A stretch of DNA of 64,000 nucleotides from Hymenobacter volaticus (GCF_022921055.1 NZ_CP095061.1:969501-1033500); one strand, 5' to 3'; counted from the first letter of the stretch, positions 47,270 to 58,361 are shown. Numbers and translations are program-made. Notes: a model not told the origin generated them from the sequence alone.

Positions 47270-49233
47270 TCAAACGTCGTTCTTGACGAGCACCACTTGG
47301 GCTTTATCGGCTGTGCTAATACGGCGACGGAAGTCTTGGTATGCAGGATATTCAGAGCGGGCAAACCGAGTGCGAGGCATTAGCAGCCGGCGCACGTACA
47401 TCAGCGTACCATCAGGAAGCGCCTGTACTTGGCTGGAATAGGTACCAAAAGTTGTGCTGAGCTGCACGGGCGTCGGCAAACTTTCGGGCTTGAAGCCGGC
47501 TGGCACGTGAATGCGCACGGTATCGGCGTAGCTGAAGGAATTCTCGAGCCAGATGGCAGTCCGTCGCTCGCCCACACTCGGGGCAGAGCATTCCAGCGGC
47601 TAAGTAGGTTCGGGGTCAGGAAAGCGCGCTTGCCCGATACGTTTGCCCAGTTTGGCAGGGCCAATCCCAACGTCTCCGTCAGAGTTGGTACGTAGCCGCG
47701 CTTGTCGGCCGCATACGTGAGCTTACTGATGGTGAAGTTGGCCAATGGCAGGTGTTCGGCCAGCACTTTCTTTTGATCTGCCACATTCAAGGCACTCGCT
47801 AGCGCAGCGTAGTTGTCTTGTTCGAGGCCCGTGCGGCGCGTTCGGATAGAGGCAGTGGCGCTGCCCTTCTCGTCTAAATACACATCGGCGAGCCGTTCAC
47901 GCCGATTGTCGGAAGCGCCGTAGCGGGGCGTGCGCACTAGCTTTCCACCTTGCGGCGTGACTAGCAAGGCGTGGCGGTTGCCAGTGAAGCTGCTCATGTA
48001 GCCGAAGGCATTGGTTTGGCTGGTGCATTCCAACCAAACGGTGTCGCGCTTAGCGGCTTTCTGCAGGGGCACGCACAACACGACGTGGTTGAATTGTTGG
48101 CTTGGAAACTCGGTGCGAATATCTTCTTCGTCGGCCCGTACCAGTGCGCTGTACGCCGTAACGCCGGCCGCTTTCAACAGGGCTTGGCAGTAGTTGGTAA
48201 GGGCTTTGCAGTCGCCGTAGCCGTTGGCAGCCACGCTCGAAGCCGGAAACGTCTGCCAGCCACCAATCCCTAGCTGCACCGACACGTACCGCGTGTTGGC
48301 TTGCAGCCACTCGTATACTTTCTTGATGCGTGCCCGCTCGTCGGCTTCACCTTCTACTAGCGCGGCTATTTTGGCTTGTAAGGCAGCGGGCAGTTCATCG
48401 CGCCCTATGTTCAACTGGTAGTTCCAAAGGCCTAGTGTTTGCCAAGACGTGAGCGTGCCCAAGTGGCCCTGCACTTCGAACTGGCTAGGTGCAGTGAATA
48501 CTGTGGGTGTCGTCTCCGACACGGGCGGGCCATCGGGCTCTTCCTCTACAGCCGCCAAATTCTGCACCCGCCACTCGTAGGCTTGTAGCCCACCGGCCTG
48601 CGTGCTCCGCGCTACGGCAGTGCCAGTAGGCAGGTCTCGCTCCAGGTAGCGCAACGGCAGTTCAGTAGGCGTCAAGACCCGAAACACGGCGTGCTCTACC
48701 GCCACCTGCTCGGTTGGCTGGGGTTGCCAAGTGGAATAGAAAAGGGTGTTGGTGGAATTGATTTCGTGTTCGAATTCCACTGTGTACGGGTACTGTGGCT
48801 GGCGCAAGTCGGCAGTACGGCCCCGCCCATCACTGGCCAAGCTAAAGCCATCCGACAACGACACGTCCCTAATATCTGAGGCCTTGAGCGTGCGCAGTAA
48901 GCGGCCATCGGCATCGTACACGAAGCCACGTAGGTAGCCCACCGTATTCAACTGGTCATAGTACACCACTTCAGTAGCAAACCGAGAGCCTGCTTCATCG
49001 AAAATGGTAACGGCGCGCCGCTCGGTTTCAATGGTCCGTCCCGCTGATTTCACCAGCAAGGTTTCTTCGGACAGGCGAACTACCGCGTGTGCGTTTTCGC
49101 GCAACGCAGCGGGTATGTCGGCCACCGGATACTTGGGGGCCGAACCAGCCAGCACGTTGACTGCTAGCAGGCTCGTGCCCAGAAACACGCCAAACCCGCG
49201 GCCTGGCTTTAGGGAGTCAAGGAAACAACTCAT
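47270..49233 (-). pseudogene. DUF3857 / transglutaminase-like protein, frameshifted near the C-terminus
   Basis: The main frame starts at the ATG at 49233 and has a hydrophobic N-terminus, a DUF3857 domain (about 40-260) and a transglutaminase core (about 290-420) with Cys in G-Y-G-D-C-K-A-L-T and His in F-N-H-V-V-L. The acidic third residue position reads W-L-E-C-T, Glu in place of the usual Asp. The frame breaks at the G4 run 47580-47583; one added base gives N-A-L-P-P-S-V-G-E-R-R-T-A and runs to 47270, about 654 residues. It is the third of three tandem paralogues and starts within the stop of the previous one (ATGA overlap). It is the only copy keeping the Cys and His. Confidence 0.83.
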
Positions 49234-51281
49234 GATTTCTTCTTCAACACAATTTGCTCGGTCTGCTTGGCTACTACCAGCCGGTAGAATTCGCGCAGCG
49301 TGGCATATTCTTCGGCCGAATACACCGGCCGGCTCAGATTAAGCCGACTCATAATCTGAATGGTAGCGCCGGATGGTTGCGCCTGAAACAGGAACCGGCC
49401 ACCATCGTCGGGCAAAGCAAGAGAAGCGGCTTTTGGTAATTCTTCCACTTCGTAGCCGGCGGGCAGCGTGAGCGTCATCACCAGCGTCTCGTCCATTGCA
49501 AAGCCAAAGTCCACCGGAAACTTGCGGTCTTCGTGCACGAAGGGGTTGCGGGAATTGCCGAAGTGCTGTAAGGGCTTGAGATACAGTACGCCAGCTGGCG
49601 CGTCGCCTCCAGCAGCAGTCAGCTCGTAGTCAAAGGTTAGGGGTTTATCGAGAACATCGCGCTGGCTGAATTGATACTTACTTAAGTTCCAGCCTTCGCG
49701 CCCGTGCAGCAATTCTTCTACAAACTTCTTCTCGCCTTTTTCAGTTAGCCGCGTGCGTTGGTGCAAGCCTGCGTAGCCACTGTGCTCGGAGTGTACCTTG
49801 CCGGTATAGCCGCCTTTGTCGTCTAGAGTAAGCTGAATCTGCTGATACTCCGTCATGCGCTGCTGGGGTACCAAGCTCACCCAGCGCGACTCGGCAGCTT
49901 TCGGCATGATGAGGCGCCCTGTACCGTTGAGGCAGCGTGTGGGCAGCATACCGCACGGCAGCAATTCCTCGGTGGCGTCAATCATTAGTTCTTTGCCTTC
50001 AGGCAGTGCCACGTGCGCTATCACGTAGTTGAAGCGTGAAAGCAGTGGCATAAATTCTTGGTTGACCATACCGTGGCTACGAGTGCTCAGCAGCACCGGA
50101 TTGGCTTGAAAACCCGCCTCACGCAACGCAGCAATCAGCAGCAAGTTTACGTCGGCGGCCGTGCCACGGTGCTGGTCGTAGGCCTTGCGGATGGTACTGG
50201 TGCTGTAGAGTCGGTCGGTGCCATCGTATTTCACGGCCTTGCGCACCAGGGCATGAATAGCCGCTATGCGAGTCGCGGGTTCCTTTTCCTTGGCCAGCAA
50301 CGGCGTAAGCTGCTCTTTCAGAAAGCCGCCTCGCTTGAGTTGCGTCCCGAAGGTTTCACTGGCCAGCAACTCTTCGTTAATTTTCTCCCAGCTGTCGGCT
50401 ACTGCCCGATACGGTTCCCCTTCCCAACGGACCCCGGCCAACTCGAAGTCGATGCGCGAGATGTAGTTTCGGGAAGTGGTCATGAAAGGTTCGTCCCGGA
50501 AGGCGGGCACGTCTTTCGTCGCCCAACGGTGCGTTTTGAGAGGTACGTTGACGGTAGTACTGCTGCCCGCAACACGCTGGGTGTTGAAGCCACCCCCCAC
50601 ATAACCGCCGCCTTCTCGCACGGTTACTTGCATAGCGCTTTCTGAGTGCTCGACCACCGAGGGTGCCACGTAGCCTTGCATCAGCATCTTGTAATCGAAG
50701 TACGTCGGAATAGAGGCCCGGTATTCGCTCCACCGCACCGGAATAGTATGCTGAAACTGCCAGTCCTGGAAGTTGAAGGTGAAGTCGGACAGCACAGTGT
50801 AGGAGTATTCGATAACAGAACCTTCACGCACGTTGGGTAGCGTAAACTTGCGCATCGTGACGTTGGAACTAGCTTCTTCGCGGAAGATGGTAGCGTCAAA
50901 CTTCTCTTTTGCTACTTCCTTGTTCACTAAGTTGTACGTGAAGCCCCGCACGTTCGTGAGCTTTTCTTCTTGGTTGTTCTGGTGGTAGAGCGGTACCTCT
51001 ACCGTTGCCCATTCGTACCCCGCTTTGCTTAGGATTTTGATGCGCGTAACCCGGTCGAACACCACCCGAAAGTCACCATCGACGTACTCGAAGCGGGAGC
51101 GGCCGTAGTCGCAAAGCACTACGGCTTCGGCGGCACTGTCAGCTACAAAGCGCTGCGAGTCGAAATCTTCGAGATTGGGCTTGCCGAATTTGATAGGATC
51201 TGCCTGGCCTAGTGCTGGTAGCGTGGCTGCACTACCAAGTGCAAGCAACGGCGCAAGGCGGTAGAATACAAATTTTTTCAT
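49230..51281 (-). CDS. DUF3857 domain protein with degenerate transglutaminase domain
   Basis: 683 residues with signal peptide (1-25, ends P-A-L-G-Q). DUF3857 region about 55-260, with V-E-V-P-L-Y and R-G-F-T-Y-N-L and the segment V-R-E-G-S-V-I-E-Y-S-Y-T. In the transglutaminase-like part the position of the catalytic Cys is Val (T-A-A-D-V-N-L-L-L), and the His position has Tyr (R-F-N-Y-V-I-A); the Asp is kept (M-I-D-A-T). It is therefore probably not catalytic. The C-terminal third is a beta-rich domain ending in a Lys tail. Periplasmic or surface protein of unknown role, overlapping the next paralogue by four bases. Confidence 0.85.
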   Translation of the reverse strand: MKKFVFYRLAPLLALGSAATLPALGQADPIKFGKPNLEDFDSQRFVADSAAEAVVLCDYGRSRFEYVDGDFRVVFDRVTRIKILSKAGYEWATVEVPLYHQNNQEEKLTNVRGFTYNLVNKEVAKEKFDATIFREEASSNVTMRKFTLPNVREGSVIEYSYTVLSDFTFNFQDWQFQHTIPVRWSEYRASIPTYFDYKMLMQGYVAPSVVEHSESAMQVTVREGGGYVGGGFNTQRVAGSSTTVNVPLKTHRWATKDVPAFRDEPFMTTSRNYISRIDFELAGVRWEGEPYRAVADSWEKINEELLASETFGTQLKRGGFLKEQLTPLLAKEKEPATRIAAIHALVRKAVKYDGTDRLYSTSTIRKAYDQHRGTAADVNLLLIAALREAGFQANPVLLSTRSHGMVNQEFMPLLSRFNYVIAHVALPEGKELMIDATEELLPCGMLPTRCLNGTGRLIMPKAAESRWVSLVPQQRMTEYQQIQLTLDDKGGYTGKVHSEHSGYAGLHQRTRLTEKGEKKFVEELLHGREGWNLSKYQFSQRDVLDKPLTFDYELTAAGGDAPAGVLYLKPLQHFGNSRNPFVHEDRKFPVDFGFAMDETLVMTLTLPAGYEVEELPKAASLALPDDGGRFLFQAQPSGATIQIMSRLNLSRPVYSAEEYATLREFYRLVVAKQTEQIVLKKKS

Positions 51282-51553
51282 ATAGTAGATAGTGAGGAAA
51301 AAGCAAAGGCGATGCTGCTTCCTGCCATAGGCAGGAAGAAAGAGTAGTATAATTTAGGTTAGGTCAGAGCGGTAAAAAGACGAAATTCGAATAGCTAGGG
51401 ATACCTTATACTCAAATAAGCTGAGCAATTTAAAGATGAAAATTAGATGAATTTAATTCTTGATATAATTTATTTCTATAAGCATATGGCAACTGTTATT
51501 CAGCGAGACAGAAGCATACAGTACTTGCCTTATCTAGTGGCGCTAAATCGTCC

Positions 51554-53584
51554 CTATTTCCTGCGTACGACCAGCATTTCCGCACATTTGGAAGCCGCTC
51601 GCTGGTGTATTTCGCGGAGTGCGGCGTATTCCTCGGGGCTGTAATCAGCCTTTGAGAGCTGGAGCCGGGTCGCTATCTGAATGGTTTCCGGGCCGATCTG
51701 ACTGGCCTGATAGGAAAACCGCCCACCGCCGTTTGGTAGCGCCAGCAGTATGTTAGCCGGTAGTTCCTGCACCGTGAAGTTTGCTGGCAACGTCAGCGTC
51801 ACTAAGCCCGTGTATTCACGTGGCATACCCAAGTTCACAGGATAGATGCGGCTTTCGGATTTGAAAGGGTGGGGCATCATGTCCACTGCTTTGAGTAGCG
51901 GTAGATAAAACATGGCCGCATCTGGGTTGTCGCTAGGGAAGTTTAGGTTTAATTCAACGGCCAAGGGCTTGCGTAGCGAGTCGAGGGCAACCAGCTTCAC
52001 GGCAGCGGGTTGCCAATCACTCCAGCGGTGGCTGATGCGTCCTAAGTAGTCGCCCGTGAAACTCTCGCGTATTTGGCGGCGCGCTTCGAGCCCAGCATAT
52101 CCTCCATATTCCAGCTTAACAGTGCCTTCCAACGAGCCTTGCGGCGTGAGACGCATTTTGGCGCTTTGATATTGCACGTGGCTCGCGGCGGGTTTTAGTG
52201 GCAGCCACCGTCCGGAGGCATCAGCGAGGCAGCCTTGACCGTTGAGGCAGCGTTCGGGCAAAAACCCAAGCGGCAACTGCGGCTCGGTGGCATCAAGCAG
52301 CACGTCGGGTTGATTGGGCAGTATAAGGTGAGCAGCTACGTAGTTGAACTGCGTGATAACCGGCAAATTAGTTTGTACCTGCCCGTGGTCGCGGGTACTA
52401 AGCAGGAGGGGAGTGGCTTGCAAACCGGCTTGACGCAGGGTCTGCACGAGCAGCAAGTTTATATCGGCCGCGTTGCCAAGGTGCTTCTCAAACGTCCGAC
52501 GCAGAGGCTGCGACACAAATAAGCGCGGCTGTCCGTTGTACTGAACGCTACGTTGCACTAAGGCCAGTACGGCCGCTGCCCGAGCAGCTGGATCGGCGTA
52601 TTTGGCTTGGATAACCTTGGCTTCGGCAGCTAGGGGCGCTGGAGAAGTTATTGCTTTGCCGAATTCTTCGTCTTCGTTTAGCGTCTTCCACAGAGTTTCC
52701 CACTTGCCACTGAGGTCGTGGTAATCTTTGCCAGTGAAGTCGCTGCCGGCCAACTCGAAGTGCACACTGCGCACATAGTCGTGTGGGGTAGTCATGAATG
52801 GCTCCGACCGAAACGCTGGCACGTTCTTCATAACCCACCGCAACTGCATTGCCTGCCCGGAAATGCGCGCATCTTTATTGGGTCCCAAGCCGGACTCTGC
52901 CGACATGTTATAGTTGGTGCTGTACGGTACCGTCGTGTTTTCCTGCACCGCGAACGGTAAGTAGCCTCGGGTAACGGACTTATAATGGTAAAACTGTGGG
53001 ATAACCGCTCGGTACTCGCTCCAGCGCACCGGAATGCTATGCTCGAACTGCCAGCCCTGAAGATTGAATACAAAATCAGAGGTGATCGTGTAAGTGAATT
53101 CGACTATGGAGTTCTCTCGCACATTGGGCATGGTAAACGATACCTGCAAGTGATTCTTGTCGAGCTTTTCCTTGAAGACCGGCTCGGAGCTGAGCTTCAC
53201 CTGCGAAACCTGACCATTCTGCAAATTGTACGTGAAGCCTTTCAGGTTGGTCAGGCGTTCGGAACTGCCGTCTTTGGTGTAGAGTGGCACCTGTACCGTA
53301 GCCCACTCATAGCCAGACTTACGGTTGATGCGCAGCCGCGCAGTCCGCTCGAATACCACTTGAAAACGGTCGTTTGAGCCAACAATCTTGCTGTTGCCAA
53401 AGTCGCACAAGTATTCGGCTTCGGCCGCTGCTGTATCCGTGGCAGCAGGTGGATTGGCGAAGTCAGCAGGCAATACCTTGCCGAACTGAATCGGCATGTT
53501 GGTGATTTTCTGCGCGGTAAGAGGTCCTGCTAACAATAAGCAGGCAATTAGGACTCGCATACAGCGAGCAGTAAGAAGGAGCAT
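51554..53584 (-). CDS. DUF3857 domain protein, second degenerate paralogue
   Basis: 676 residues (a second ATG at 53560 gives a neater signal peptide ending G-P-L-T-A-Q). Same layout and many identical segments as the 49230-51281 protein: S-G-Y-E-W-A-T-V-Q-V-P-L-Y, G-F-T-Y-N-L, W-Q-F-E-H-S-I-P-V-R-W-S-E-Y-R-A. The Cys position of the transglutaminase core is Ile (N-A-A-D-I-N-L-L-L), the His position Tyr (F-N-Y-V-A-A-H) and the Asp is kept (L-L-D-A-T). Its start is about 2.3 kb ahead of the next paralogue's start, and 272 bases separate them, so a promoter may exist between. It heads the cluster and is likely an exported, non-catalytic binding protein. Confidence 0.85.
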   Translation of the reverse strand: MLLLTARCMRVLIACLLLAGPLTAQKITNMPIQFGKVLPADFANPPAATDTAAAEAEYLCDFGNSKIVGSNDRFQVVFERTARLRINRKSGYEWATVQVPLYTKDGSSERLTNLKGFTYNLQNGQVSQVKLSSEPVFKEKLDKNHLQVSFTMPNVRENSIVEFTYTITSDFVFNLQGWQFEHSIPVRWSEYRAVIPQFYHYKSVTRGYLPFAVQENTTVPYSTNYNMSAESGLGPNKDARISGQAMQLRWVMKNVPAFRSEPFMTTPHDYVRSVHFELAGSDFTGKDYHDLSGKWETLWKTLNEDEEFGKAITSPAPLAAEAKVIQAKYADPAARAAAVLALVQRSVQYNGQPRLFVSQPLRRTFEKHLGNAADINLLLVQTLRQAGLQATPLLLSTRDHGQVQTNLPVITQFNYVAAHLILPNQPDVLLDATEPQLPLGFLPERCLNGQGCLADASGRWLPLKPAASHVQYQSAKMRLTPQGSLEGTVKLEYGGYAGLEARRQIRESFTGDYLGRISHRWSDWQPAAVKLVALDSLRKPLAVELNLNFPSDNPDAAMFYLPLLKAVDMMPHPFKSESRIYPVNLGMPREYTGLVTLTLPANFTVQELPANILLALPNGGGRFSYQASQIGPETIQIATRLQLSKADYSPEEYAALREIHQRAASKCAEMLVVRRK

Positions 53585-53711
53585 AAGATAGGAGAGGCGA
53601 ATAGTGCAGTTTTTTTCGCCTAATAAAAGATAGTAGGGAGGTTGGGCAGTCTAAAGGTGCAATAAAACGAATTATCTAACAAATATTGTATATATTATAC
53701 TTATTATAAGT

Positions 53712-54911
53712 TTAGTGCTTTGCTAGAGGCTGATTTTTTACCCCGAATAGCAGATATACAACAGCGATTATTGTAAGGGCCATACTCAAGCCATGCACAT
53801 AGGGCAAGTGCTCGATCTGGTTGGAGAATATCCAACCGGCCAATAGAGCACCGAACCCGATACCAGCCTCAAGCGCGATGTACATAGTTGCCACTCCCCG
53901 GCCGCGCCTTTCAGGATGGCTTAGGTCGATGGTCCAAGCGTAGATGGCGGGAGAGTTGAGACCAGTGGCCAAGCCAAAAAGCACGGCGCCACCCAAAAAA
54001 AGCGGGATTGAGTGGGTGGCTAGCGTGAGCACTGCAAGCGCCACGGCAAGCATAATGGTGGATATTCGGAGGATGGGCAGACGACCGTACTTGTCGGAGG
54101 CGCGGCCCGCTAGCAAGCGTATGGCCAAAGAAGCCAGCGTAAAGCAAGTGTAAAATAATCCCTTGTCGGCCGCTTTCAGGCCGAGTGCCGTGCTTTGGTC
54201 GGGTACTACCGTCAGGATAGCACCGTACGGAAACAAGCACAGCAGCGTAACGATGGCCGGTTGAAATACTTGAGGCTCCAGTATCTCGTTCCATTTAAGA
54301 CGCAGCAGCTTCCAGCTGAAACGTTGGCGCTGAGCTAGAGGCAGCGTTTCCGTAAGCGTGCCCTGTACCAGCAAGCTCAGCAGCGCCAGCCCCGACGAAA
54401 CGTAGAAAAGGGTGTTAAGCGAAGTAGCAGCCGTGAGCCGGCTGCCTAGCGCCGGGCCAGCCGCCATGCCCAGTGAACCTGCCACGCCCAGCAAACCCAT
54501 AGCTTCGCCGCGCTTATTCAGCGGAATAATATCACTAATGAAGGCTGCGGTAGCCGTGGGTTTAAATCCGGTACTAAACCCGTGCAGCAGCCGGAGCAGT
54601 AGAAAGCCCGTAACGGTAGAGGCCCACGGGTAAAAGAAGCCACAAACAAAGCAAACCAGCGAGCCAAAAACCATTACGGGTATGCGGCCTACCGTATCGG
54701 CTAACTTGCCACTGAAAGGGCGCGAAATACAGGCAGTGAGCGTGAATAGCGCAATGATAAAGCCCTTGTATTCGCCCCCGCCAAGCCGTGTCAGGTGGGC
54801 AGGTAGCTCCGGCAGCAGCATGTTGAAGCTGGCAAAGAACAAGAACGACGATAAACACATCAGCCAGAAGCCGAGCGTATACGTACGGGTAGCAGTGAGA
54901 GTGGCAGGCAT
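53712..54911 (-). CDS. Major facilitator superfamily transporter
   Basis: 399 residues from the ATG at 54911, twelve predicted helices. The loop 2-3 motif is G-K-L-A-D-T-V-G-R-I-P, and its repeat in the second half is G-R-A-S-D-K-Y-G-R-L-P. Helix 4-5 carries H-G-F-S-T-G-F-K-P-T-A-T-A-A. This fits a drug- or sugar-efflux type MFS protein; the substrate cannot be named. It is read away from the catalase gene and toward the DUF3857 cluster. The frame upstream of the ATG holds only a TTG that overlaps the predicted promoter. Confidence 0.9.
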   Translation of the reverse strand: MPATLTATRTYTLGFWLMCLSSFLFFASFNMLLPELPAHLTRLGGGEYKGFIIALFTLTACISRPFSGKLADTVGRIPVMVFGSLVCFVCGFFYPWASTVTGFLLLRLLHGFSTGFKPTATAAFISDIIPLNKRGEAMGLLGVAGSLGMAAGPALGSRLTAATSLNTLFYVSSGLALLSLLVQGTLTETLPLAQRQRFSWKLLRLKWNEILEPQVFQPAIVTLLCLFPYGAILTVVPDQSTALGLKAADKGLFYTCFTLASLAIRLLAGRASDKYGRLPILRISTIMLAVALAVLTLATHSIPLFLGGAVLFGLATGLNSPAIYAWTIDLSHPERRGRGVATMYIALEAGIGFGALLAGWIFSNQIEHLPYVHGLSMALTIIAVVYLLFGVKNQPLAKH

Positions 54912-54917
54912 GAAGTG

Positions 54918-54925
54918 CAAAGGTA
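54918..54925 (-). promoter_or_regulatory. -7 element (TACCTTTG) of the MFS gene
   Basis: Plus-strand CAAAGGTA reads TACCTTTG on the minus strand and ends six bases before the ATG at 54911. It predicts transcription starting at or next to the start codon. Confidence 0.5.
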
Positions 54926-55094
54926 GCAGGTAGCCACTGCGTTGGCTTTATAGCAGCCCTTCGCTAGAAGAAAAAACCGCGTTTTCACTGTGAATACCAA
55001 ATTTTATAGCGAAAATCGCAAACTATAGGCTTGTTAGAGAGTTTCTACTTGCTAGCAGGACTGTTGTTCTAAACTCTTTAAAAACTCAATTCTA

Positions 55095-56764
55095 ATGGAT
55101 CAGGACCAGAATCAGAATGGTGCCGCTGATGCCCTGTCGGGTACAGGCACAGCTGTCACCGGCGCTGGCACTTCCCACGACCAGCGTACGGCCGACGGTG
55201 AGAACGCACAAACTCTAACCACGCGTCAAGGTCATCCGCTGACCAACAACCAAAACCTACGCACGGTAGGTAGCCGCGGACCGGCTACTCTGGAGAACTA
55301 CCAATTTTTAGAGAAAATCAGCCATTTCGACCGGGAGCGGGTGCCTGAGCGGGTAGTGCACGCGCGTGGCGCCGGTGCGCACGGGGTGTTCGAAGCGTAC
55401 GGAAAAGTAGGCGACGAGCCAATCGAGAAATACACGCGCGCCAAGCTGTTCAATACGGCTGGCAAGCAAACCCCCGTGTTTGTGCGCTTCTCGACGGTAG
55501 GCCACGGTGGTCACTCCCCGAGACGCTACGCGACCCACGTGGTTTCGCGGTGAAGTTCTACACCGAAGACGGCAACTGGGACTTAGTAGGCAACAACCTG
55601 AAGGTGTTCTTTATCCGAGACGCCATGAAGTTTCCAGACCTCATCCACTCGCAGAAACCAGACCCGGTGCATAACCGCCAGACAGGCGAGCGGATTTTTG
55701 ACTTCATTGCCAACACGCCGGAGGCCATGCACATGGTTTCCTTCTTGTTCTCGCCTTGGGGCATCCCTGCCAATTATCGTCAGATGCAAGGTTCGGGTGT
55801 AAACACCTACAAGTGGGTGAACCAAGCCGGCGAAGCCGTGTTGGTGAAATACCACTGGGAGCCGTTGCAGGGCATTAAGAACCTGACTGCTTCCGAAGCG
55901 GAAGCCATTCAGGCCAAGAACTTCAACCACGCTACGCAAGACCTGTTCGAGCACATCGAAAAAGGCGACTTCCCGCAGTGGGAGCTGTGCGTGCAGATTA
56001 TGAGCGACGACGAGCACCCCGAGCTAGACTTCGATCCGCTCGATGACACCAAGATCTGGCCTGAGGATCAGTTCCCCTTCCTGCCCGTTGGCAAGATGAC
56101 GCTCAACCGCAACCCCGAAAACTACTTCGCTGAAGTAGAGCAGTCGGCGTTTGGTACCGGCGTATTGGTAGATGGTCTCGACTTCTCCGACGACAAAATG
56201 CTGCAGGGCCGTACCTTCTCGTACTCGGATACGCAGCGTTATCGGGTGGGCACGAACTACTTGCAATTGCCTATCAACGCGCCCAAGAAGCACGTAGCCA
56301 CCAACCAGCGCGACGGTCAGATGGCGTATCATGTGGATTCGGCTCCTGGCCAGAACAACCACATCAACTACGAGCCTAGCAGCCTCAATGGCCTCAAGGA
56401 AGCCCCTCGCACTGCACCCGATCACACGCCGGAGTACACTGGCCGCCTAGTACGCCAGACGCTCGACCGCACCAACAACTTCAAGCAAGCCGGTGAGCGT
56501 TACCGTCTGCACGAAGATTGGGAGCGTGATGACCTGATCAACAACATGGTAGGAGCTCTAGCTAGTGCTAACCGCAAGGTGAGCGACAAGATGGTGGAAC
56601 TGTGCACCAATTGCGACCCGGATTGGGGACGTCGTTTAGCTGAAGGTCTCGAAGCCGCTCGCGGTGGCCAATCAGCTGAAGGTGGCAACCAATACAATGA
56701 AAGCAAGGGCAGTGAAGCCGTGGCACAAGCCGAAGAAATGGCGCACGACGCTAAGCCTTACTAA
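55095..56764 (+). pseudogene. Haem catalase, frameshifted
   Basis: Two frames form one monofunctional catalase of about 556 residues. The first has a Gln/Asn/Gly-rich N-terminal extension (1-40), [25 protein letters not shown] with the catalytic His89, and F-V-R-F-S-T-V. The second begins [15 protein letters not shown] (distal Asn) and has the proximal haem Tyr in [12 protein letters not shown]. Adding one C to the C4 run at 55516-55519 gives [15 protein letters not shown]. It detoxifies H2O2 in the cytosol. It is a short (clade 3-like) form with an acidic Gly/Gln-rich tail. Confidence 0.9.
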
Positions 56765-56805
56765 TGCAGGTGCTCGGTAACGCTTAACGGCGCTACTGCG
56801 AACAT

Positions 56806-56857
56806 AAAAACAGCCTCTCTCATGTACCGACAACGGTCTGAGGGAGGCTGTTTTTTA
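56806..56857 (+). terminator. Rho-independent terminator after catalase
   Basis: A-tract plus CAGCCTC...GAGGCTG stem (56806-56822 with 56840-56856, one mismatch) and six T. Confidence 0.85.
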
Positions 56858-57166
56858 TGGCAGATGTTGCAAGGCTAAAAATTGTCGATCCCAAGTTCTA
56901 CCTCCAGAATCGGATACCTGAAGTCGCTCCGTAATGCGAGGCTTCAACCTTACACTGTTTTATAGCAACGAAAAATAATTCGACGATGTGTTGTGCTTAA
57001 CACACATATCTTTTCAGGTAACTTAATTAACCAAACGGTTTCGGAAACTACTCCCTTTAACTGAACAGCTAATTAATTACTGTTTATTAATTAAGGCGTT
57101 AATAAATTATGCGCTATTAATTTCCGAATATGGACCGCCATTTAATCTGTGTGATACTATCTACTA
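56858..57166. other. AT-rich gap, no gene seen
   Basis: About 300 bases, strongly AT-rich with repeated TTAATTAA-like tracts around 57020-57100. It marks the left edge of an AT-rich accessory segment that runs to about 61,000. No coding frame is supported. Confidence 0.5.
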
Positions 57167-58261
57167 TTAGGCATAAGCTCGTTTGAGCTTGCTCTTTAAA
57201 CCAAGAAGTGTTCCGAAAGACTTTGACCAAAGAGGACGATATTTTTCTAGAAATACACCAATAATAGCAGAAACTATTAGAACCACGATGAGATTTTGCC
57301 ACATGTGAGTGATGCTGTTTTTTTCATAACCTAAAACAACACGCGATAATATTAATAGCGGATTATGAAGTACATAAATTGGGAAAGTAAGATCGGCAAC
57401 CTTACGAAATGAAGCCACCCAATTTCCAGAAGGTACTACGTGTTTGCTTAACGGCAAAAACCATAGTGCAACAGCAAAGAAGAGTCCATTGACCCAGTCA
57501 GTAACAAACTGGTTAGCAAAGAAGAGGGGCGGCGTGCCTATCGGGCGAGGAAAGATGGGTACGTAGACCACGGTGGCCACAGTCGCACACACAGCAATGA
57601 ATACAAAAACCCACGATTTGGTGGGACTGATGTTAAGCTTAGGCAACCGGTATGCGGCATATCCAGCTAGCCAAATGGGCATCATTAGCAGGATTTTGGG
57701 GCCGGCAATGAAACATGCAAGCAGCAAGAGGGCAGTTGATTTCCAGCCCGTAGTGCGAAAAAACCACAAACCAAAAATTATATAGTACCAGAACTCATAG
57801 CTAAGCGACCACAACGGCGAGTTCATAGGTGGCGCCGCCGAAAAAAACCATATTTCGTTTAAGAAACTACCAGACAATATGTAACGAGGTATCGACGAAC
57901 CCCTAGAGTACATAGCATGTAAGTCCGAGTTCGTGTATTGTACAATAAGCTCTGTGATACCAGTAATAAGTAGGGCAGGTAAAACCACCGAATACAGCCG
58001 GCTCAATCGGGCTTGAGCGTACTGCAGACTGCCACGATTGTTGATAGTTGTGGTATAAGCAATAACGTACCCTGAGAGCACAAAGAATACTACAACTGCG
58101 GCGTGCGATATATTAAATAATGGTGTGGTGGTACTATCCTTTTCAGGAAACCACATAATATAGGCGTGGAAAATAGCTACAATTAAAGCAGCAGATAGTC
58201 TTAAAGTATCGAGAAATAAACTCGAATTCGTGCTGATTAAACGAGGTGTTGATTTATCCAT
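57167..58261 (-). CDS. Acyltransferase-3 family membrane protein
   Basis: 364 residues with about ten membrane helices. N-terminal L-F-L-D-T-L-R-L-S-A-A-L-I-V-A-I-F-H-A-Y carries the conserved R and H of the family; F-F-V-L-S-G-Y-V-I-A-Y and Q-A-R-L-S-R-L-Y-S follow, then P-L-W-S-L-S-Y-E-F-W-Y-Y and I-Y-V-L-H-N-P. Such enzymes transfer acyl groups to exopolysaccharide, LPS O-antigen, peptidoglycan or small molecules at the inner membrane. AT-rich and without operon partners. Confidence 0.88.
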   Translation of the reverse strand: MDKSTPRLISTNSSLFLDTLRLSAALIVAIFHAYIMWFPEKDSTTTPLFNISHAAVVVFFVLSGYVIAYTTTINNRGSLQYAQARLSRLYSVVLPALLITGITELIVQYTNSDLHAMYSRGSSIPRYILSGSFLNEIWFFSAAPPMNSPLWSLSYEFWYYIIFGLWFFRTTGWKSTALLLLACFIAGPKILLMMPIWLAGYAAYRLPKLNISPTKSWVFVFIAVCATVATVVYVPIFPRPIGTPPLFFANQFVTDWVNGLFFAVALWFLPLSKHVVPSGNWVASFRKVADLTFPIYVLHNPLLILSRVVLGYEKNSITHMWQNLIVVLIVSAIIGVFLEKYRPLWSKSFGTLLGLKSKLKRAYA

Positions 58262-58361
58262 GGCGCCTCTACTAATTACAATGCTTTACCTCATAAAATC
58301 ATCAGTGATTATGACAATAGTGCTGAGCTAAAGCAGTTACATTATTTCACTTCGTTAGATG

